In this document: positions 1-8,066 of the stretch, one piece after another
Layout of the letters: every line of letters starts with the position of its first letter
How positions within the stretch are numbered: position 1 is the stretch's first letter
Source of the DNA: Bacteroidales bacterium UBA4073
GTDB lineage: Bacteria; Bacteroidota; Bacteroidia; Bacteroidales; Tenuifilaceae
Length of the DNA stretch: 20,103 nucleotides
Assembly: GCA_002383425.1 (NCBI GenBank)
Contig: DFYV01000072.1
Location: 1-20,103 of the forward strand
Direction of reading: 5' to 3'
Translations under genes and position numbers: made by a program
Notes under the pieces: generated by a model
Seen by the model: the letters and a program-made list of their open reading frames with translations, nothing else
Databases searched by the model: none
What the model was told of the DNA's origin: nothing

Positions 1-21
1 AAGTGAGGAATCTGTGTTGAA

Positions 22-147
22 GTTTATGGTTGATGGTTGATGGTTGATGGTTGGCAGTTGTTCGTTGTTCGGAAAAAAGGAATCTTTAATTTGGAATTTG
101 GAATTTGGAATCTTGAACCTTGAACTTTGAACCTTGAACTTTGAATC
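22..147. repeat. Phase-locked heptamer array 1 (18 units)
   Basis: From 22 to 147 the DNA divides into 18 consecutive 7-bp words with no phase slip. After an opening GTTTATG and ending at TTGAATC, the order is GTTGATG (x3), GTTGGCA, GTTGTTC (x2), GGAAAAA, AGGAATC, TTTAATT, TGGAATT (x2), TGGAATC, then alternating TTGAACC and TTGAACT. The words change along the array but the 7-bp register does not. No credible reading frame uses it. The same word series recurs at 15316-15537. The array lies just upstream of the manC promoter. Confidence 0.9.
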
Positions 148-212
148 CCCGGGCAAGTTACTATAATCATCTTCTTTGCATCTCAAAAAAAGAATTGACC
201 ATACAAACTAAG

Positions 213-244
213 GTTAAAGTTTAAAAAAAATTGAACTACCTTTG
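213..244 (+). promoter_or_regulatory. Candidate Bacteroidota promoter for manC
   Basis: TACCTTTG at 237-244 fits the Bacteroidota -7 consensus TAnnTTTG exactly. A GTTAAAG segment at 213-219 lies where the -33 TTG is expected but is only a partial match. Transcription would start near 251, giving a leader of about 14 nt before the ATG at 265. This rests on consensus matching only. Confidence 0.5.
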
Positions 245-264
245 TATTTTAATCTCAATTTGCA

Positions 265-1353
265 ATGGTAGAGAGCAATAACCTTTACTGCATCATCATG
301 GCTGGAGGGATAGGCAGCCGTTTTTGGCCACTAAGCAGGACTGATAAGCCAAAGCAGTTCATCGACATACTGGGAACAGGGAAATCGTTACTGCAGCAAA
401 CCTTTGATAGGATGAGCCGCATATGCCCCCGGGAAAATATTCTGATTGTAACCAGCAGCGCTTACAACGATTTGGTTTATGAGCAAATACCAAATCTCAG
501 GCCACATCAGGTTTTACTTGAACCCATTCGCAGGAATACCGCCCCCTGCATTGCCTACGCAACCTACAAGATAAAGAAGCAAAATCCAAATGCAGTAGCC
601 ATTGTAGCGCCCAGTGATCATCTGATATTCAACGAGGATATTTTTGTAGATACCATAAAAAAGGCAGCTGAATTCGCATCGAACAACAATACTCTTATTA
701 CTCTGGGTATCAATCCAAGCAGGCCTGAAACGGGGTACGGATACATTCAAATAGGAAAGCCAGTAAGTAAAGTGCCATCACTTTTTAAGGTCAAAACCTT
801 TACAGAAAAACCCAATCTGGAGATGGCTAAAAAGTTCATTGAAAGTGGTGAGTTTTACTGGAACTCGGGACTATTTATCTGGAGTTTAACATCAATAGAG
901 GCAGCCATTGAAAACCATTTACCTGAGGTAAGCAGTATTTTTAAAGAGCTATTGCCAGCATACGGAACCGACAAGGAAACCGAATTAATAGCAACCGCAT
1001 ACTCAGAATGCAGGAACATATCAATTGATTACGGTGTAATGGAAAAGGCCGATAATGTTTACGTTTTTTGCTCCGAATTCGGATGGTCAGACCTTGGAAC
1101 CTGGGGTTCATTATACACTCAACTACCTCACGATCAGAACGGTAATACGGCCATAGCCAAACAGCTCATGCTTTACCAAACCAGCAATTCCATTTTCAAT
1201 ATACCCAAAAACAAGCTTGCTGTAATTCAGGGACTGGATGATTTTATTGTTGTTGATACTGCCGATGTGCTTTTGATTTGCAAAAAACAGGATGAGCAGC
1301 AAATAAAGAATTTTGTAAACGATGTGCTGATAAATAAAAAAGAATTTGCTTAA
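265..1353 (+). CDS. manC: Mannose-1-phosphate guanylyltransferase
   Basis: Makes GDP-mannose from mannose-1-phosphate and GTP in the cytoplasm, feeding mannose or fucose into surface polysaccharide and LPS. The 362-aa protein has the nucleotidyltransferase signature near residues 12-31 (MAGGIGSRFWPLSRTDKPKQ), an APSDH motif near residue 117, and the sugar-phosphate-binding FTEKP motif near residue 180. Its length is that of the single-domain enzyme; it lacks the C-terminal phosphomannose-isomerase cupin of the bifunctional type. The ATG at 265 is the only sensible start and follows a good -7 box. It stands alone on the plus strand and converges on gldN through a shared hairpin. A link to the T9SS through polysaccharide-anchored cargo is possible but is inference from proximity only. 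Confidence 0.93.
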   Translation: MVESNNLYCIIMAGGIGSRFWPLSRTDKPKQFIDILGTGKSLLQQTFDRMSRICPRENILIVTSSAYNDLVYEQIPNLRPHQVLLEPIRRNTAPCIAYATYKIKKQNPNAVAIVAPSDHLIFNEDIFVDTIKKAAEFASNNNTLITLGINPSRPETGYGYIQIGKPVSKVPSLFKVKTFTEKPNLEMAKKFIESGEFYWNSGLFIWSLTSIEAAIENHLPEVSSIFKELLPAYGTDKETELIATAYSECRNISIDYGVMEKADNVYVFCSEFGWSDLGTWGSLYTQLPHDQNGNTAIAKQLMLYQTSNSIFNIPKNKLAVIQGLDDFIVVDTADVLLICKKQDEQQIKNFVNDVLINKKEFA

Positions 1354-1380
1354 CCATTCAGTGGGTCTTAAAAAAATAAA

Positions 1381-1404
1381 AGGCCGTGGGTTAACCAACG
1401 GCCT
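1381..1404. terminator. Bidirectional hairpin terminator between manC and gldN
   Basis: AGGCCGTGGGTT (1381-1392) pairs with AACCAACGGCCT (1393-1404) with one internal mismatch and an effective TTAA loop. The plus strand continues into a TAAATTTTA tract. The minus strand runs into a T-rich tract, because the plus strand is A-rich just upstream (1370-1380). The hairpin sits 27 bp after the manC stop and 18 bp after the gldN stop, so it can end both convergent transcripts. Confidence 0.8.
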
Positions 1405-1422
1405 AAATTTTATGGTGAGATT

Positions 1423-2295
1423 TTAATACTCCCACAGGTCATGTTCAAAGTTAAATAATTCAGTTTTTATCCGTTCCGATTCAAGAAGTGTTTGCAACCC
1501 TGTAAAGGTGTATTCGGAAATCAAACGATTATCCCACACGTTAGACTCCCTAATTATATAGGAATCGAACCTACGTTTCCAGAATAAATCATCAAAAGAG
1601 ATTCGCTGGGCGTCGTTGTAGGCATTGAAAGCATCGGTGTTAGCGAGCACATTACGAGCTTCGGGATAATAGATCCAGAATGTTTGAATTCTACTTATAG
1701 TTGCAACGGAATCCTCATCGGTTCCCGTATCCGGATAATCAGCTCGGTGTAGTATGGGGCAAATACCAATAACACGAACTTCCATAACAGAACGTTGCTT
1801 ATCGAAAAACCAATCCTCTTTTACAAGTAACTCTTTAACATCGCCCCAACGAATTACACCAGGTATTATCTGTTTAACTTCCTGTCCATTTTCGTCTATT
1901 ACAATTTTTTCCTTATCTTCTGCGTTAAGCTGTTTTATCACCTGTTCGTACGATAATCGGGTTGTAAACTCATCATCACCTGGGTCATAAGCATTTATTT
2001 CGTTATACTTAATGGCTCTTACCAGTCGTTGGAGTAAGCTCTCCCTATCCTGCATCATTTGAGTTGGGAAGTAAAGGGGATAGTTCATTTTTTGCCTAAG
2101 ATCGATAATTCGCCAAATTCGTTTTGACCATAGCACATCAGCCTCCCTAACAAACTGGTAGGGAATGGGTACTCGGGCTGGAGAAGTTTCGCGGGTGTAA
2201 AAACCATCGCGTTCCAGGCTTTCTCCTCTATCCTGAGCATTTAATGCAGAGGATGCAATTAACATCACAACTGAGAACAATAAAATTCTTTTCAT
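1423..2295 (-). CDS. gldN: T9SS ring protein GldN/PorN
   Basis: A 290-aa exported protein and the last gene of the T9SS operon. Residues 1-20 form a signal peptide (basic MKR, hydrophobic core, cleavage after LNA). The mature N-terminus (ERDGFYTRE...) and the conserved body with RIWRIIDLRQKMNYPLYFP and WGDVKELLVKEDWFFDKQ segments are typical of GldN. In characterised systems GldN/PorN binds the lipoprotein GldK/PorK to form a large periplasmic ring at the inner face of the outer membrane and contacts the periplasmic part of GldM. It is slightly shorter than the Flavobacterium and Porphyromonas proteins as I recall them. The start lies 9 bp after the gldM stop, and the gene ends just before the shared hairpin, so it is the promoter-distal member of the operon. 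Confidence 0.93.
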   Translation of the reverse strand: MKRILLFSVVMLIASSALNAQDRGESLERDGFYTRETSPARVPIPYQFVREADVLWSKRIWRIIDLRQKMNYPLYFPTQMMQDRESLLQRLVRAIKYNEINAYDPGDDEFTTRLSYEQVIKQLNAEDKEKIVIDENGQEVKQIIPGVIRWGDVKELLVKEDWFFDKQRSVMEVRVIGICPILHRADYPDTGTDEDSVATISRIQTFWIYYPEARNVLANTDAFNAYNDAQRISFDDLFWKRRFDSYIIRESNVWDNRLISEYTFTGLQTLLESERIKTELFNFEHDLWEY

Positions 2296-2304
2296 GGCAG
2301 TATA

Positions 2305-3945
2305 TTATCTTATCTTTAAAACCAAATCGTTCAAATCGACCACATCACCACTTGGACCCACTGCTTTTACGTCGGTAATGGCAACCTGATTACCAGTCCG
2401 AAGTGAAGAGATAATTCTCTTTTGATCATCGGTAAAACGAGAACTTGTTGATTCCTTTTCCTGCAAAAAACCACCTACTGTGGCAGAAACTTTAAAACTT
2501 ATAACCTTAAACTTCAGGTCGAAGTCAAAGTCCTGAGGCATTTCGGCAACAATACCCAGCGAGGCTGCAAGTTCGTTCTTGTTAACAATTTTCCCAGAAA
2601 CACCGAGAACTTTTGGAGTTGGGGCCGGAACCTTCTTAACCCTGAAAGTCTTTGTTCCCATGGTTACCCTCCGTCTGCCTTCGGTTTCAGCATATACGGT
2701 AATTTCAACAGTTGCGGCTCCGCCTGCGGGTTGAGCAATGTAACTTCCCAAGCCGGCGGGTTTTATGCTTCCACGACTAATGGTAGCTGAAACCTTATCG
2801 GGGGCAAAGCCGGGTACAGAAATATCAATGGGGTTTTCAACTCCCAGGTAAAGTACATTCATCTTGGTGGGTGCAATTACCACATTGGGGGGCATTACGG
2901 TGTAGGAATGCCTGAAAGGGCGACGGACAAGGGCTCCATCAGGTGCTTTCATTTCAATTAAACCCTGCCAATTTACAACACCGGTTGATGATGCTTTACG
3001 GGTAAACACAGCTCGGCCTGTTTTATTCACAGGGATTTCTTCTGTGTTACCAATTGGACGGTAATCGTAACTGTTGGTTATGCTGTTGAAAACCGAATCG
3101 TAACGGCAGAGATAAACCTTGGGAACCTGTGTGGTATCGGATGCGGCAAGGAAAATTTCGGCACGAAATTCACTCCCCTGAAATATAATATTTGAGTTAG
3201 GAATAACCGTTGCCGAAAGCTTATTAAACTTAAACTCAGAGGCTCCGATGCTTCCCATCAGGTAGTTCAATGCTTCAGCTTCCGCATTAAGTATATCAAC
3301 CTGTACCTTTGTAAGCTGTGGAATAACTGCAATCAGTGGGATATGTTCAAAACGTGCACTTTCCCATGTGTTATGGGTACCGTCTTCCTTTACAGGAGGG
3401 TCGTCAGTATTAAGGATCCCACTTATGGATTTAGCAAGTTCAGGGGCTCTTTCCTGATCGATTAAACCAACAAGATACTCCCTGTAATCTATTAATTTTT
3501 GCTTCAAAACTTTTGCCTTGCCGCTTCCCTCGAAACCAATAAGTATTGTAGCTGCCTTATCAAGATTGTCTTTACCCTGAATAAGTTCACTGTTTATTTC
3601 ACCATTCTGAATAGCTGGGGAATCGTCACCTTCGGATGATTTAACAACTTCTATTTTTAAATCCTGAACATACTGGAATATATCGTTAGTCATAGTCTGA
3701 ATTTGGTCGGCTTTCTGTTTAAAAGGGCCTACCTTAACAGGATTTATGCTGTAAGCAGCAGCAAATTCGTCATATAGCCGCTTGTTCTTAAGCCTATAGT
3801 TCTCAGTTGTTCTCGAAAGACCATTGTCAACTAAAACAAAAGCCTCTAAAACCTCCGATGAAACGTTAAGTGCAAGCATAGCTGTCAGCACGAGGTACAT
3901 CATGCCAATCATCTTTTGCCTGGGAGTCTCTTTTGCGTGTGCCAT
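2305..3945 (-). CDS. gldM: T9SS inner-membrane motor protein GldM/PorM
   Basis: A 546-aa single-pass inner-membrane protein that spans the periplasm and passes motor motion from GldL to the GldK-GldN ring. A short cytoplasmic N-terminus (MAHAKETPRQKMIGMM) precedes one membrane helix at about residues 12-35. Arg9 sits in the position reported as essential in Flavobacterium GldM. The rest is periplasmic: an N-terminal helical domain to about residue 220, then beta-rich domains, including a segment near residues 355-450 that resembles the Ig-like middle domains known from structures. Length matches the family. It lies 32 bp after gldL and 9 bp before gldN in the same operon. Confidence is high because the N-terminal membrane block is characteristic. 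Confidence 0.95.
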   Translation of the reverse strand: MAHAKETPRQKMIGMMYLVLTAMLALNVSSEVLEAFVLVDNGLSRTTENYRLKNKRLYDEFAAAYSINPVKVGPFKQKADQIQTMTNDIFQYVQDLKIEVVKSSEGDDSPAIQNGEINSELIQGKDNLDKAATILIGFEGSGKAKVLKQKLIDYREYLVGLIDQERAPELAKSISGILNTDDPPVKEDGTHNTWESARFEHIPLIAVIPQLTKVQVDILNAEAEALNYLMGSIGASEFKFNKLSATVIPNSNIIFQGSEFRAEIFLAASDTTQVPKVYLCRYDSVFNSITNSYDYRPIGNTEEIPVNKTGRAVFTRKASSTGVVNWQGLIEMKAPDGALVRRPFRHSYTVMPPNVVIAPTKMNVLYLGVENPIDISVPGFAPDKVSATISRGSIKPAGLGSYIAQPAGGAATVEITVYAETEGRRRVTMGTKTFRVKKVPAPTPKVLGVSGKIVNKNELAASLGIVAEMPQDFDFDLKFKVISFKVSATVGGFLQEKESTSSRFTDDQKRIISSLRTGNQVAITDVKAVGPSGDVVDLNDLVLKIR

Positions 3946-3977
3946 AAAACTAACTTAAGCTGTTAAATGCAAAACTG

Positions 3978-5249
3978 CTACTTTCCATTTGAAAGGGCAT
4001 TAATGGCTGTTAGCATATTACCGTAAACGTTATTTAGTGTAGCCACATTGCTATTTAACTTTTCAACAGCAAGCCTGAATTTTTCAGTTTCTTCTATGGT
4101 GAAATTTAACTTCTTAACCATTCCATCAACTCCCCGATAAACCTTTTCGGCTTCCTTGAGGCGTTGGTTGGTTTCCTGTAGATGAAGTTCATGGGCTGTG
4201 TTAAGCGCAGCCATGTTTTTGTTCAGCCGTTCAAGTTGCTCTTTGTAGCCAGTACTTCCATCGGTTATAATGTTACCATTCAACTTCATGGCTTCGGCCA
4301 GCTGCTGGTAAGTAGTTGTAACCTGTGAGGCTGTTTGTTTATAGGTGTTGGCAAGATTATCAGCAGAAACTTTCAAATTTTCGGCAACCGATTCAGCCGA
4401 GCCAACAATCCGCTCGCTAACCTTTTGGCCTGCATTGGTTAGCTCGGCTTCGAGATTTTTAACGGATTGGTTTACGCCATCCATAAAATTCTTTCCGCTT
4501 TCGGACATCACGCCTGCTGCCTGTTGAATATTTTGATTCAAAACATTGATCGACTCATTGAGAGCCTGCCCATTCTGGGAATGGCTCTGCGTGAAGTTGC
4601 TCACACTCTCCGATGCTTTAGATAGTTTTTCGTTGAAGTCCTTAACAACGGTTGTCGAATTAGAAATATCGGCTATTTTGCTTGAAGCGTCACTTAACTT
4701 GTGGAGCCCAATGCTAACCTTGTCAAATAGAGCCGGACTAATTTCGGCATTTTCAAGCATTTTATTAAACTTTTCAGTAAAAATGAGGGCGCCAGGTACA
4801 CCTACGGCGGCGGGTTGGGCTATGGGTGTAGTAGCGGCGGTTGCTGCAGGTTGTGCAGCAGATGCAGGAGTTGCAGGAGCAGTAGCGGCACCGCCTGCAG
4901 CAGGGATTGATGCCAAAACATTGGATATGATTTGCTGAACTTCCTCGGCTGTAAGGCCCTGGTTTCTTGAACGACGGTAACCCGAAATTTCTTCTTCATC
5001 GGACATACCGGTTAGCTCCGGATAAACTAAGGTCCAGTCCACCTCCTCATGAATAGGCTCAAAGGCAGAAAAGAAAAATATTATTGATTCTGTCCCCATG
5101 CCTACGAAAAGCATAGTACCTGCACCTTTCAGGTGAAGAATTTTGAAAAGGGCACCAAGTATTACAACGGAAGCACCCCATCCATAAAGATACTTCATGA
5201 AGGTTTTCCAGGTCTTGGAGGTAACAATTTCTTCGATATTGAACTTCAT
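3978..5249 (-). CDS. gldL: T9SS inner-membrane motor protein GldL/PorL, long form
   Basis: Partner of GldM in the proton-driven rotary motor of the T9SS. I place the start at the ATG at 5249 (MKFNIEEIVTSKTWK, 423 aa), not at the in-frame codon at 5306 inside gldK. The family begins this way, an AAGGAAAA tract lies about 13 nt upstream, and the start then follows the gldK stop by 23 bp. Two membrane helices span roughly residues 18-38 and 44-63. Lys36, Glu54 and Glu64 align with residues I recall as important in Flavobacterium GldL (Lys27, Glu49, Glu59). After FEP and DWTLVYPEL comes an Ala/Pro-rich linker (about 120-155) and then some 265 residues of Ser/Asn-rich helical, coiled-coil-like sequence. 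The protein is about twice the length of F. johnsoniae GldL. The extreme C-terminus (KEQLERLNKNMAALN ... NNVYGNMLTA) resembles the conserved GldL tail. Confidence 0.94.
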   Translation of the reverse strand: MKFNIEEIVTSKTWKTFMKYLYGWGASVVILGALFKILHLKGAGTMLFVGMGTESIIFFFSAFEPIHEEVDWTLVYPELTGMSDEEEISGYRRSRNQGLTAEEVQQIISNVLASIPAAGGAATAPATPASAAQPAATAATTPIAQPAAVGVPGALIFTEKFNKMLENAEISPALFDKVSIGLHKLSDASSKIADISNSTTVVKDFNEKLSKASESVSNFTQSHSQNGQALNESINVLNQNIQQAAGVMSESGKNFMDGVNQSVKNLEAELTNAGQKVSERIVGSAESVAENLKVSADNLANTYKQTASQVTTTYQQLAEAMKLNGNIITDGSTGYKEQLERLNKNMAALNTAHELHLQETNQRLKEAEKVYRGVDGMVKKLNFTIEETEKFRLAVEKLNSNVATLNNVYGNMLTAINALSNGK

Positions 5250-5275
5250 AGTGGTAATATTTTCCTTGTTTATTA

Positions 5276-6604
5276 CTACTGGGCTCCAAGGTATGAACGA
5301 ACGCACCGGAAGCCAATAAATGATTTAGCGGAATCTTGGTACTCATAAGTTCGTGTACCAACCTGCAGAAAATAGCTTATATCCTTCCATGAACCGCCGC
5401 GAATCACTTTACGTTTTAAAGCGGGTAAGTCGGATGGTTTTGAGTTATACTTGTAATCGGGATTCATATCGTGCATAAAGGAATATGCACTTTCGTCATA
5501 AGCGTTGGCAATCCATTCGGCAACGTTTCCGGCCATGTCGTAAAGACCATAGTCGTTTGGTTCGTAGGTACCAACTGTGAGAGGGATTAAACTGCCATCG
5601 TCAACATAGTTACCACGAAGGGGTTTAAAGTTAGCCAGGAAACAACCTTCCATGTTACGGGTATATGGGCCACCCCATGGGTACATGCTGTGTTCCAGGT
5701 TACCACGGGCAGCATACTCCCACTCCGCCTCGGTGGGTAAACGGTAATCCTGAATAGTAATGCCTTCAGCAGAAAGATACTTATTAAGGGCTTGGGTTCT
5801 CCAGATGCAAAATGCAGTTGCCTGCTTCCAGGTAACACCTACAACGGGATAATTATCGAAAGCAGGATGCCAAAAATAGCTGTTAGTGTATGGTTCATTA
5901 AAAGCGTAGGTAAAATCGGATACCCAACAAAGGGTGTCAGGGTAAACATTAACCTTATCGCGCAAAATAAAACTTTGACGGTTATCAACTTTAACCCTCT
6001 CTCCCAGGCTGTTTATAACCTCTCCCTGATCATAGCTAAGTGTTTCGTAATTATACCTGTTTCGCTTTTGGGCGGCCTGTTTTATATCAATCCAGTAATA
6101 CTCAAAGAATAACTTCCGGGTATCGATTTCTTTTCTACCAAAAAGTTCATCATCCTTGGTGTAGTATAAAGCGTTGAGTACTTCATGCTGTTCTTCATCT
6201 TCCATGTCGATGGGCATATCCCAGTTTAAGACTGGAGGATCGAGGGGATTCCCGAACTGATCCTCGGTGATAAGGAATTCATCGTTTATTTCACCAAGCA
6301 TGCGGCGAGCTATGGAATCGCGGACGTAGTACACAAACTGCCTGTACTGGTTGTTGGTTATTTCAGTTTGGTCCATCCAGAAAGCATCAACTGAAATTGT
6401 TTTTGTGGGAGAATTGATTGCCCACGCAACATCCTGGTCGTTGCTACCCAAAGTGAATGAACCCATAGGGATAAATACCATTCCCATCGGTGTAGGCTCA
6501 ACGAAACTTCTTCGCCCTGGAACACCTGTTAATTCACCAGTATTACCAGGCCCACAACCATAAAGTATGGATGCCAAAATGCCTATGGAGAGAAATTTTT
6601 TCAT
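5276..6604 (-). CDS. gldK: T9SS ring lipoprotein GldK/PorK
   Basis: A 442-aa outer-membrane lipoprotein that forms the periplasmic T9SS ring with GldN. The signal peptide MKKFLSIGILASILYGC ends in a lipobox with Cys17 as the lipidation site. The mature protein is a formylglycine-generating-enzyme/sulfatase-modifying-factor fold, visible as FIPMGSFTLGS (about 46), YRLPTEAEWEYAARG (about 293), YDMAGNVAEWIAN (about 358), VIRGGSW (about 402) and GFRCVRS near the end. An insert at about 125-215 carries the divergent sequence typical of GldK. The role is structural; nothing suggests enzymatic activity. The gene starts 57 bp after porP. A weak promoter-like pair (TTTG at 6652-6655 and GTTATTTG at 6623-6630, minus strand) may allow extra initiation. 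It is followed closely by gldL. Confidence 0.95.
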   Translation of the reverse strand: MKKFLSIGILASILYGCGPGNTGELTGVPGRRSFVEPTPMGMVFIPMGSFTLGSNDQDVAWAINSPTKTISVDAFWMDQTEITNNQYRQFVYYVRDSIARRMLGEINDEFLITEDQFGNPLDPPVLNWDMPIDMEDEEQHEVLNALYYTKDDELFGRKEIDTRKLFFEYYWIDIKQAAQKRNRYNYETLSYDQGEVINSLGERVKVDNRQSFILRDKVNVYPDTLCWVSDFTYAFNEPYTNSYFWHPAFDNYPVVGVTWKQATAFCIWRTQALNKYLSAEGITIQDYRLPTEAEWEYAARGNLEHSMYPWGGPYTRNMEGCFLANFKPLRGNYVDDGSLIPLTVGTYEPNDYGLYDMAGNVAEWIANAYDESAYSFMHDMNPDYKYNSKPSDLPALKRKVIRGGSWKDISYFLQVGTRTYEYQDSAKSFIGFRCVRSYLGAQ

Positions 6605-6661
6605 AAAGCATCATTTATTAAACAAATAACGTAATTTTTTTCTTTCAATTGCAAAAAATCG

Positions 6662-7618
6662 TTATAAAAATCTCAAACTTTTATACTGTTGGGGTGGTTT
6701 CTCCTTTTTTAGCAGGAAGTTATACCCCAAGTAAAACTCATGAGAACCATCGTTATACTTACTAATCTTGCTGGTGCTAAACTCGTAAGCATAGCCAAAC
6801 TTAATGCCGTTAAAAAGTTCAAACCCCACTAAACCGGTAACTGCTTCACCTATACGGTATGAAACGCCCCCCCAGAACTTTTTATTGTATCGTACAATGG
6901 CATTAAGCGATAATTTGCTTGTTTTTAAATCGCTATGCACAATAACTGAGGGTTCAAACTGCCAGGTAGGGTTTGGAAAATTTACAATATAACCTCCGGT
7001 GAGGTAATACTGTCGGGTGTAATGCGCAGCCAGGGCTGCCTTGTTAATTTTAGCTTCGTTAAGGTGTAAAGCCGAAAAACCAAAAAACATGAATTCGGTA
7101 TTATAGTAAAGCCCTGCACTCAGGTCAAAGTTGATAGCACTTTCTTTTTTATCGGGTATTGCTTCATCGGTGCCCCCTAGGGGGTAATTCCATTTGGGGT
7201 CGAGCTTGTTATTTACAAAGCCTGCTCCAATGCCTACCCCTAAATCGCCATTTATCAGCTTAAACTTAAAGCGTGCAGCGTAGGCAAGGTTGATCCCAAG
7301 GTCATTATTAAAACCATACTGGTCGTTTAGAATACTTAAACCAATTCCGCTATTGAATCCAAATGGCGAGATGGGCGCATTTATGCCAAAGGCGGTGGTT
7401 ACTGGTGCCCCCTCGCCAAACCCTGCCCACTGAATACGGTTTATAGCGCCAGTATTAATCATGTTATTCAGGCTACCAGCATAGCCAGGATTAATGCTCA
7501 GTGGATTAAAGAGTATTTGGCTAAACTGGGGATCTTGCTGTCCATAAGTATTAGACACCAGCAAAACGCTCACAGCAGTAACAAATACAAGATTTCCAAA
7601 TACTCTCATTGGCTGCAT
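6662..7618 (-). CDS. porP: T9SS PorP/SprF-family outer-membrane protein
   Basis: First gene of the T9SS operon. The 318-aa product has a signal peptide (MQPMRVFGNLVFVTAVSVLL, cleavage probably after NTYG) and the PorP/SprF hallmark QQDPQFSQILFNPLSINPGYAGS at the mature N-terminus. The rest is rich in alternating aromatic/Gly strands ending KKEKPPQQYKSLRFL, consistent with an outer-membrane beta-barrel of about 12-14 strands. In characterised systems these proteins act with cargo or surface attachment: PorP in Porphyromonas, and SprF in SprB export in Flavobacterium. The porP-gldKLMN order supports the PorP assignment. The ATG at 7618 is used here; a second Met three codons later is also possible. 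A good TAnnTTTG promoter lies about 60 bp upstream. Confidence 0.92.
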   Translation of the reverse strand: MQPMRVFGNLVFVTAVSVLLVSNTYGQQDPQFSQILFNPLSINPGYAGSLNNMINTGAINRIQWAGFGEGAPVTTAFGINAPISPFGFNSGIGLSILNDQYGFNNDLGINLAYAARFKFKLINGDLGVGIGAGFVNNKLDPKWNYPLGGTDEAIPDKKESAINFDLSAGLYYNTEFMFFGFSALHLNEAKINKAALAAHYTRQYYLTGGYIVNFPNPTWQFEPSVIVHSDLKTSKLSLNAIVRYNKKFWGGVSYRIGEAVTGLVGFELFNGIKFGYAYEFSTSKISKYNDGSHEFYLGYNFLLKKEKPPQQYKSLRFL

Positions 7619-7678
7619 TAAAAATTAGTTTGCCTGTAAAAACTAAAAAGTAAAGTAAATAAAAATTCTAAATCCATA

Positions 7679-7707
7679 CAAATTTATTAACAAAATATGT
7701 TAACAAA
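7679..7707 (-). promoter_or_regulatory. Candidate promoter of the porP-gldKLMN operon
   Basis: On the minus strand, TTTG (7707-7704) is followed after 17 bp by TAAATTTG (7686-7679), an exact fit to TAnnTTTG. Transcription would begin near 7672, giving a leader of about 54 nt before the porP ATG. The spacing is at the short end of what is reported for Bacteroidota promoters. Confidence 0.55.
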
Positions 7708-7890
7708 AGAAAGAGTACTGCTTTATACCTAAATTTTACCCTGTGGGTTACCAATTAAAAGGACTTTTTTACAAACAGCTCAAAATGTATGTTTTTACAT
7801 TTGAGAATGGGAGGGCAAAAGTCAAAAGTTTACCCATCAGATGAGCCCGGTCTAAAAAATTTATGGTCGAAAGGAACATAAGACGAAGGT

Positions 7891-7997
7891 GTTGCTCGTT
7901 GTTCGTTGATCGTTGTTCGTAAATATAGTTGATGGTTGATGGTTTACGTTTCACGTTTCACGTTTCACATTTCACGTCTATACTTTAACTTTTAACT
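7891..7997. repeat. Heptamer array 2
   Basis: Seven-bp words run GTTGCTC, GTTGTTC, GTTGATC, GTTGTTC, GTAAATA, then after a 2-bp slip GTTGATG (x2), GTTTACG, TTTCACG (x2), TTTCACA, TTTCACG, TCTATAC, TTTAACT (x2). It shares the GTTGTTC and GTTGATG words with arrays 1 and 3 but then switches to TTTCACG. It lies 54 bp downstream of the end of the topA/arginase-like operon. Confidence 0.88.
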
Positions 7998-8034
7998 TTT
8001 TTTTAATGGAATTTGGCTTTTTAAACTGAACTCA

Positions 8035-8066
8035 TTATATTTTTTGGACTTTATATTTTTTGGACT
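8035..8066. repeat. Perfect 16-bp tandem duplication at the arginase-like stop codon
   Basis: TTATATTTTTTGGACT occurs at 8035-8050 and again at 8051-8066 without a mismatch. The right copy contains the stop codon (8051-8053) and last four codons of the arginase-like gene. The left copy repeats that end beyond the stop, so the protein is unchanged. Confidence 0.9.

Larger units (their letters stand above)
7619..8050. other. Intergenic gap between porP and the arginase-like gene
   Basis: This 432-bp gap holds the porP promoter (7679-7707), a weak hairpin (CAAAATGTA 7781-7789 with TACATTTG 7796-7803), heptamer array 2 (7891-7997) and a 16-bp tandem duplication (8035-8066). A frame of 61 codons over 7769-7954 is mostly array sequence and has no family features. 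I see no gene here. Confidence 0.7.

Noticed and set aside
22..147. CRISPR array
   Set aside because: The repeats are contiguous 7-bp words with no 20-40-bp repeats and spacers, and no cas genes are present. The same applies to the 8-, 9- and 11-bp arrays.
4546..4938. Plus-strand 130-codon frame rich in Ala and Val
   Set aside because: Mirror of the Ala/Pro-rich linker and coiled coil of gldL; no family features.
5250..5306. Earlier in-frame start for GldL adding 19 residues
   Set aside because: It lies inside the gldK coding region and adds sequence absent from the family. MKFNIEEI at 5249 is the natural start and is preceded by an A/G-rich tract.
5276..6604. GldK as an active formylglycine-generating enzyme
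   Set aside because: The fold is shared, but lipoprotein export and the T9SS operon context fit the structural ring role, and no sulfatase gene is nearby.
7769..7954. Minus-strand 61-codon frame between porP and the arginase-like gene
   Set aside because: Mostly heptamer array sequence, no recognisable motif and no promoter or start context.
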